From CAZWXH01 sp964637725 (lineage in GTDB: Bacteria; Bacillota_I; Bacilli_A; Erysipelotrichales; Coprobacillaceae), in assembly GCA_964637725.1 (NCBI GenBank), contig CAZWXH010000030.1, positions 1 through 18,679 of the forward strand: a DNA stretch of 18,679 nucleotides, given 5' to 3'. Position numbers and translations under genes: made by a program. Below, one piece after another: positions 14,643-18,679 of this stretch; the stretch's first letter is position 1; each line of letters starts with the position of its first letter. The notes beneath the pieces are model-generated. The model had not been told where the DNA came from. It made no database searches and was given only the letters and a program-made list of their open reading frames with translations.

Positions 14643-15074
14643 ATGTTCTTTGGTGAATATAGACATAGTATTGATGCAAAAGGAAGATTAAGTATTCCAG
14701 CAAAAATGCGTAATCAATGTGAAGAAGAAGTATATGTAACAAGAGGAAACGATGGATGTTTAGCACTCTACACCAAAGCAGGTTGGGAGGCTTATTACCA
14801 AGAACTTCAAGCATTACCTCAAAAGAAAAAAAGTACTCGTATTTATGTACGTCTCATTACATCAAGAGCAAGCGAATGTGAATTTGATAAGCTTGGTCGT
14901 ATTAATATCCCACTTGTATTAAGACAAGAGGGAAAACTTGAAAAAGATTGTGTAGTTGTTGGGGTTGGAGATCATATGGAAATTTGGAATGCTGAGACAT
15001 GGGATCAATTCTATGATGACAACAAAGACAACTTTGATGATATCTCAGAAGATTTAGATGAATTTGAAATATAA
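14643..15074 (+). CDS. mraZ: Transcriptional regulator MraZ
   Basis: 143 residues, the typical length. There are two AbrB-like halves, each with the DxxxR signature: DAKGR at 11-15 and DKLGR at 82-86. MraZ forms a ring-shaped oligomer that binds repeated boxes in its own promoter and tunes the dcw cluster. ATG 14643 gives the family start MFFGEYRHSIDAKGRLSIP, and GTGGGTGAT at 14628-14636 is the ribosome binding site. A GTG at 14628 in the same frame is part of that site. rsmH starts 11 bases after the stop. Confidence 0.96.
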   Translation: MFFGEYRHSIDAKGRLSIPAKMRNQCEEEVYVTRGNDGCLALYTKAGWEAYYQELQALPQKKKSTRIYVRLITSRASECEFDKLGRINIPLVLRQEGKLEKDCVVVGVGDHMEIWNAETWDQFYDDNKDNFDDISEDLDEFEI

Positions 15075-15085
15075 AGGAGAGTTCC

Positions 15086-16030
15086 ATGTTTAATCATATA
15101 AGTGTCTTATTGCAAGAAACAATCGAAGGGTTAAATATTAAAGAAGATGGAATTTATGTCGACTGTACACTTGGTGGTGGTGGACATAGTTCAGAAATCT
15201 TAAAAAGATTAACAACTGGTCATCTTTATTGTTTCGACCAAGATCAAAATGCAATTGACGCTGCTAATAAAAGATTAAGTGAAATTTCTTCATCTTATAC
15301 AATCATTCATTCTAACTTTGAAAACTTAAAACAAGAACTTCATAACATTGGAGTTTATAAAGTTGATGGTATTGTGTTTGATTTGGGTGTTTCTTCTCCT
15401 CAATTTGATGATGGGGAACGAGGCTTTAGTTATAACTATGATGCAAAACTAGATATGCGTATGAATCAAGAACAAGAATTAAGCGCATATGAAATAGTGA
15501 ATACTTATGAATTTAATGCACTTGTTAGACTTATGCATAAATACGCAGATGAGAAATTTGCGAAACAAATTGCTAGAGCAATCGAAAGACATCGTCAAGA
15601 TAAACCAATTGAAACAACATTTGAATTGGTTGAGATTATTAAAGAAGCTATTCCAGCTCCGGCAAGACGCAAGGGAGGTCATCCAGCAAAACGATGCTTC
15701 CAAGCATTAAGAATAGCAGTTAATGATGAATTGAACGTGTTTGAAAAAGCATTAAGTGATGCTTTGGATATATTAAATGTAGAAGGAAGAATTTCAGTTA
15801 TCACTTTCCATTCTTTAGAAGATAAGATTTGTAAGTATACTTTTAATGAAGTGACAAAGGATGCTGAATTACCATTAGGAATACCAATTATTCCAGATCA
15901 TTTAAAAGCTAGATTTAAAAAAATAACAAAAAAACCAATTATAGCGAATGAAGAAGAACTAAAAGATAATCATCGTTCTCATTCAGCAAAATTGAGAATT
16001 ATAGAAAGGGTATATGAAGATGAAAAATAA
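15086..16030 (+). CDS. rsmH: 16S rRNA (cytosine1402-N4)-methyltransferase RsmH (MraW)
   Basis: 314 residues. The S-adenosylmethionine-binding motif VDCTLGGGGHSSEIL (about 24-38), then GIVFDLGVSSPQFDDGERGFSY and DMRMNQ, and near the C-terminus RISVITFHSLEDK and HRSHSAKLRIIER, are all MraW signatures. It methylates N4 of C1402 in the 16S rRNA decoding centre. ATG 15086 follows AAAGGAG (15073-15079). It lies second in the dcw cluster, and its last codons overlap the ftsL-like gene. Confidence 0.97.
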   Translation: MFNHISVLLQETIEGLNIKEDGIYVDCTLGGGGHSSEILKRLTTGHLYCFDQDQNAIDAANKRLSEISSSYTIIHSNFENLKQELHNIGVYKVDGIVFDLGVSSPQFDDGERGFSYNYDAKLDMRMNQEQELSAYEIVNTYEFNALVRLMHKYADEKFAKQIARAIERHRQDKPIETTFELVEIIKEAIPAPARRKGGHPAKRCFQALRIAVNDELNVFEKALSDALDILNVEGRISVITFHSLEDKICKYTFNEVTKDAELPLGIPIIPDHLKARFKKITKKPIIANEEELKDNHRSHSAKLRIIERVYEDEK

Positions 16031-16322
16031 TAAGAAAAAAGGAACAAGATTTGAGAGAATGACAAAGAAATTAATGATAGGAACATTTGTTGTATTTGTT
16101 GTTGGGGTTGTATCATTAAATTCCGTTGAGTCTACTTTAAATATTAATTGTGATAAACTTGAAAATGAAATATCATCAATTAAGTCTGATATCGATGGTT
16201 TAGATATACAAAAACAAGAACTTGTTGCTTTCTCTCGTATATCAAATATTGCTTCAGAAAAAGGTTTAACTTATAGACAATCTAGCGTGACTGCTGCCGT
16301 AGTAGGAGTTCAAAGAGATTAA
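16020..16322 (+). CDS. ftsL: FtsL-like cell division protein
   Basis: 100 residues: a basic cytoplasmic start (MKNNKKKGTRFERMTKK), one transmembrane helix (about 20-38), then a short extracellular helix with coiled-coil spacing (DKLENEISSIKSDIDGLDIQ). FtsL primary sequence is poorly conserved, so the call rests on topology, size and position between rsmH and the penicillin-binding protein. FtsL forms a trimer with FtsB/DivIC and DivIB/FtsQ and activates septal synthesis. An in-frame ATG at 16014 is only three bases past GAAAGGG (16004-16010), while ATG 16020 is nine bases away and is preferred. The start overlaps rsmH by 11 bases, and the stop overlaps the next ATG (TAATG). Confidence 0.82.
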   Translation: MKNNKKKGTRFERMTKKLMIGTFVVFVVGVVSLNSVESTLNINCDKLENEISSIKSDIDGLDIQKQELVAFSRISNIASEKGLTYRQSSVTAAVVGVQRD

Positions 16323-18451
16323 TGGCTAGTAAAAAAAGAAATACAAATCAAAGTGCAAAGATCGTATTGTGTATCTTTGCCTTTGTTATTGTATTACTCG
16401 TGTTGAATGTTGTCTATTTAGGAGCAACAGGAAAACACTTTATTAGTGGTAATGATATTAAGGGTTATCAAGAAAGTCGCGGTGGGTCACAAAAAGTTGA
16501 AACTTTATATGCCAAAAGAGGAACTATTTATTCTTCAGATAATGAAGTCATTGCTAATGATGTGAAGAAATATAAAATGGTTGCTATTTTAAGTTCGACA
16601 AGAAAGAACCCTGATAAGTCTCCAGCATATGTTGTTGATAAAGCAGAGACTGCTAAGAAGTTAGCACCAATTATAGGCATGGATGAAGTTAAGATGATGG
16701 AACGTATGGATTCTACTTCATATCAAGTAGAGTTTGGACAATATGGTAATAACTTATCGGCTTTAGTTAAAGAACAAATAGAAAAATTAAAGTTACCAGG
16801 ATTGATTTTTACTGAAATGACAACACGTAATTATCGTTATGGGGACTTTGCATCTTATCAAGTTGGATACGCGCAATTAAAAGAACAAAAATCATCTAAA
16901 GAAATAATTGGTCAAATGGGTATTGAAAAAACTTACAATGAACAATTGAAAGGTGAAGATGGGAAAAAAGTATACTTAGTTGATAATAATAACTATACTT
17001 TACCTAATGGTGTCATCTCACAAACTGATTCTATAGCAGGAAATGATATCTATATGACAATTGATTCAGACGTTCAAACTGAACTAGATGTCCAAATGAA
17101 AAAACTAGCAGAAGATATGGAAGTCGATAAAGCTGCTTGTGCAGTTATGGAAGCAAAGACAGGAAGAATTCTAGCAGTTACAAACTTCCCATCATTTGAT
17201 CCAAATAAAAGAGACTTTGAAAACTATAATGATGCTTTTCTCAATGAAGCTATTGAACCTGGTTCTGTTTACAAATCATTTGTTTATGCGAATGCAATTA
17301 CAGATGGTAAGTTAGATATTAATCAAACTTATCAATCAGGAACATATACATATAAATCTACAACCATCCGCGATCATAACCAAGGAAAAGGTTGGGGAAC
17401 TATAGACTATAAACAAGGCTTCTATTACTCAAGTAATACCGCTATTTGTAATATCCTAGAAAAACATTCTGATAAAGAATCACTATTACAAGACTATGAA
17501 GATTTAGGTTTCTTTAAATCATCTAAAATAAATGGTTTACCTAGTGCTGGTGGGATTGCTGGTTATAAAAGAGATGGCGATCGAACACTTGAATACTTAA
17601 CTACTGGATTTGGGCAAGGATCAACGTGGACAGGTTTACAACTGATGCGCGCTTATAGTGCTTTTGCGAATGATGGAAAAACAGTAGAACCTTATCTTAT
17701 TGATAAAATTGTTAATACTGAAACAAAAAAGACAATCTATAAAGGAAAGTCAGAATATTCAAAACAAATCTTCTCTACTAATGCAGTGCAACAAGTCAGA
17801 GATTTAATGGATGGGGTTGTAAATATTAAAGGAAGTACTGGTTATAACTTCCATATGGATGACATTCGTTTAATTGGGAAGACAGGAACTGGTCAGATCG
17901 CAAAAGATGGTGGCTATATGAAAGGTTACTATACACACAGTTTTGCAGGACTAGCACCGTATGATGATCCACAAGTTGTTATTATCTTGTGGTATCAAAA
18001 TGCGATTAGCGGAACAACAGCTTCAAGTTCACTTGTTCAAGCTGTAACAAGAACAGCATTAAACAAAATCAATGAACAACCAACACAAGAAGTAGAAACA
18101 TCAACATTTGTATTAGATAACTATACAAACCAAAGTACTGCATTTGCGGAAAAGATGTTAACAGCTCATCAGTTATCACCATTAATTATAGGAGATGGAA
18201 CAACAGTTATGGATCAGTATCCAAAATATGGAACTGAAGCATCATCTAAATCAAGAGTATTCTTACAAACTAATGGAACAAATATAACCATGCCTTCAAT
18301 GGATGGTTGGTCTAGAAAAGAAGCAGAAGCTTTTGCGAATATGGCTAATGTTGATATTAGTTTCGAAGGGGTAGGGATGATTTATAATCAAAATGTAACC
18401 AAAGGTACAGTACTAACACCTGGACAAGCAATTACAGTTATGGCTAAATAG
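16322..18451 (+). CDS. Class B penicillin-binding protein with C-terminal PASTA domains (PBP2B/FtsI type)
   Basis: 709 residues. There is one membrane anchor (about 13-35), a dimerisation/pedestal region (about 55-230, with AKRGTIYSSDNEVIA), and the transpeptidase domain (about 265-580). The catalytic motifs are SVYK (315-318, nucleophile Ser315), SSN (370-372) and KTG (520-522). Two PASTA-like modules end the protein (about 597-650 and 652-709, with GTVLTPGQAI). It cross-links septal peptidoglycan. The place after ftsL fits pbpB/ftsI; a sporulation SpoVD role is less likely with two PASTA modules but cannot be excluded. ATG 16322 overlaps the ftsL stop. mraY, which usually follows, is not seen in the next 228 bases. 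Confidence 0.94.
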   Translation: MASKKRNTNQSAKIVLCIFAFVIVLLVLNVVYLGATGKHFISGNDIKGYQESRGGSQKVETLYAKRGTIYSSDNEVIANDVKKYKMVAILSSTRKNPDKSPAYVVDKAETAKKLAPIIGMDEVKMMERMDSTSYQVEFGQYGNNLSALVKEQIEKLKLPGLIFTEMTTRNYRYGDFASYQVGYAQLKEQKSSKEIIGQMGIEKTYNEQLKGEDGKKVYLVDNNNYTLPNGVISQTDSIAGNDIYMTIDSDVQTELDVQMKKLAEDMEVDKAACAVMEAKTGRILAVTNFPSFDPNKRDFENYNDAFLNEAIEPGSVYKSFVYANAITDGKLDINQTYQSGTYTYKSTTIRDHNQGKGWGTIDYKQGFYYSSNTAICNILEKHSDKESLLQDYEDLGFFKSSKINGLPSAGGIAGYKRDGDRTLEYLTTGFGQGSTWTGLQLMRAYSAFANDGKTVEPYLIDKIVNTETKKTIYKGKSEYSKQIFSTNAVQQVRDLMDGVVNIKGSTGYNFHMDDIRLIGKTGTGQIAKDGGYMKGYYTHSFAGLAPYDDPQVVIILWYQNAISGTTASSSLVQAVTRTALNKINEQPTQEVETSTFVLDNYTNQSTAFAEKMLTAHQLSPLIIGDGTTVMDQYPKYGTEASSKSRVFLQTNGTNITMPSMDGWSRKEAEAFANMANVDISFEGVGMIYNQNVTKGTVLTPGQAITVMAK

Positions 18452-18503
18452 AATAGATGTATTATGAAAGTGTTAAATTTGTTATGAAATTGTTTGCTTT
18501 ATA

Positions 18504-18532
18504 TTGTAACTTGAGTGAATCAGTGTCATAAT
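18504..18532 (+). promoter_or_regulatory. Candidate promoter of the riboswitch transcript
   Basis: TTGTAA (18504-18509), 17 bp, CATAAT (18527-18532), with TG one base upstream of the -10 (extended -10 type). The start near 18539 would precede the riboswitch by about 75 nt. Confidence 0.45.
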
Positions 18533-18614
18533 GAATGTGTAAGAAATAATTAAACATTTTTAAGTATTATTCTCATTGAATTAATAGTAAGACAATGGGA
18601 ATAGTAAATAGTGT

Positions 18615-18679
18615 AAATACAATCGCAAGTCCTTCGAAAGATGGAGTACGCAAAGCTAAAGGGTCTAACCTCTAACGAG
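18615..18679 (+). promoter_or_regulatory. Cyclic-di-GMP-I (GEMM) riboswitch, 5' part, cut by the window edge
   Basis: The segment AATCGCAAGTCC, a GAAA tetraloop in TTCGAAAGA (18633-18641), then GTACGCAAAGC (18646-18656) and GGGTCT (18661-18666) matches the conserved left half of GEMM-I RNAs, whose hallmark is GCAA...CGAAAG...ACGCAAAGC...GG. The second hairpin with its tetraloop receptor and the expression platform lie beyond 18679. It would sense the second messenger c-di-GMP and control the next gene, often for motility, adhesion or surface structures; that gene is not in the window. Confidence 0.75.

Noticed and set aside
14575..14814. Minus-strand frame of 79 codons across the mraZ promoter and start
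   Set aside because: It is antisense to conserved mraZ, rich in His, Leu and Ile from A/T-rich noncoding bias, with no ribosome binding site.
18569..18602. Hairpin ATTCTCATTG / CAATGGGAAT as terminator of the penicillin-binding protein gene
   Set aside because: The stem is good (10 bp, one G:U), but the loop is 14 nt and no T-run follows, so I do not call it a terminator. It could be an RNA leader structure of the riboswitch transcript.
1..18679. Search by eye for a defence system, mobile element, CRISPR array, or tRNA/rRNA gene
   Set aside because: No repeat-spacer pattern, transposase, integrase, toxin-antitoxin pair or structured RNA gene was seen apart from the T-box and c-di-GMP leaders. 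The window is mostly housekeeping.

Overview
The window is a low-GC chromosomal segment of a Gram-positive, spore-forming Firmicute. Codon use is strongly A/T-ended. Regulation is of Firmicutes type: a T-box leader, sigma-A promoters and AGGAGG-type ribosome binding sites. Gene orders include sspI–trmH(ysgA)–pheS–pheT, tmcAL(ylbM) divergent from yceD(ylbN)–rpmF, and mraZ–rsmH–ftsL–PBP. The base composition, the AAAGTG-like MraZ repeats and the protein sequences suggest the Erysipelotrichia (Coprobacillaceae-like gut bacteria). That placement is inference and was not tested by any search.

Layout. Positions 1-1001 hold the end of an M42-type aminopeptidase gene and a patatin-like lipase that overlaps its stop codon. 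Positions 1002-2238 hold a membrane-anchored HtrA-type serine protease with its own promoter and terminator. Positions 2251-3592 hold two unrecognised membrane or surface proteins. Positions 3563-3824 hold a minus-strand small acid-soluble spore protein (SspI) with a forespore-type (sigma-G) promoter and its own terminator. Positions 3793-5245 hold a YgjP-like metallopeptidase and a TrmH/SpoU RNA methyltransferase, translationally coupled. Positions 5224-8963 hold a phenylalanine-specific T-box leader followed by pheS and pheT. Positions 8961-10171 (minus) hold a two-subunit ThrE/YjjP-YjjB-type exporter. Positions 10306-11212 hold a Cof-type HAD phosphatase. Positions 11171-12322 (minus) hold tmcAL. 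Positions 12421-13197 hold yceD-rpmF behind a perfect consensus promoter. Positions 13232-14522 hold a membrane-anchored transglutaminase-like protein. Positions 14552-18451 hold the start of the division and cell-wall (dcw) cluster: mraZ, rsmH, an FtsL-like protein and a PASTA-bearing class B penicillin-binding protein. The right edge (about 18504-18679) holds a promoter and the first part of a cyclic-di-GMP-I (GEMM) riboswitch whose gene lies outside the window.

How it works together. Most of the window is housekeeping: charging of tRNA-Phe, with T-box feedback on uncharged tRNA-Phe; RNA modification (TrmH, TmcAL, RsmH); ribosomal protein L32; and septal peptidoglycan synthesis. The points of most interest are regulatory: five MraZ-box-like repeats at exact 10-bp spacing between the mraZ -10 and its ribosome binding site, a perfect palindrome over the mraZ -35, overlapping divergent sigma-G and sigma-A promoters at sspI, a T-box promoter built into the preceding terminator, terminators embedded in opposing coding ends, and the edge riboswitch. 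No mobile element, CRISPR array, tRNA or rRNA gene was seen, and no stretch above 300 bases lacks a gene or regulatory element.
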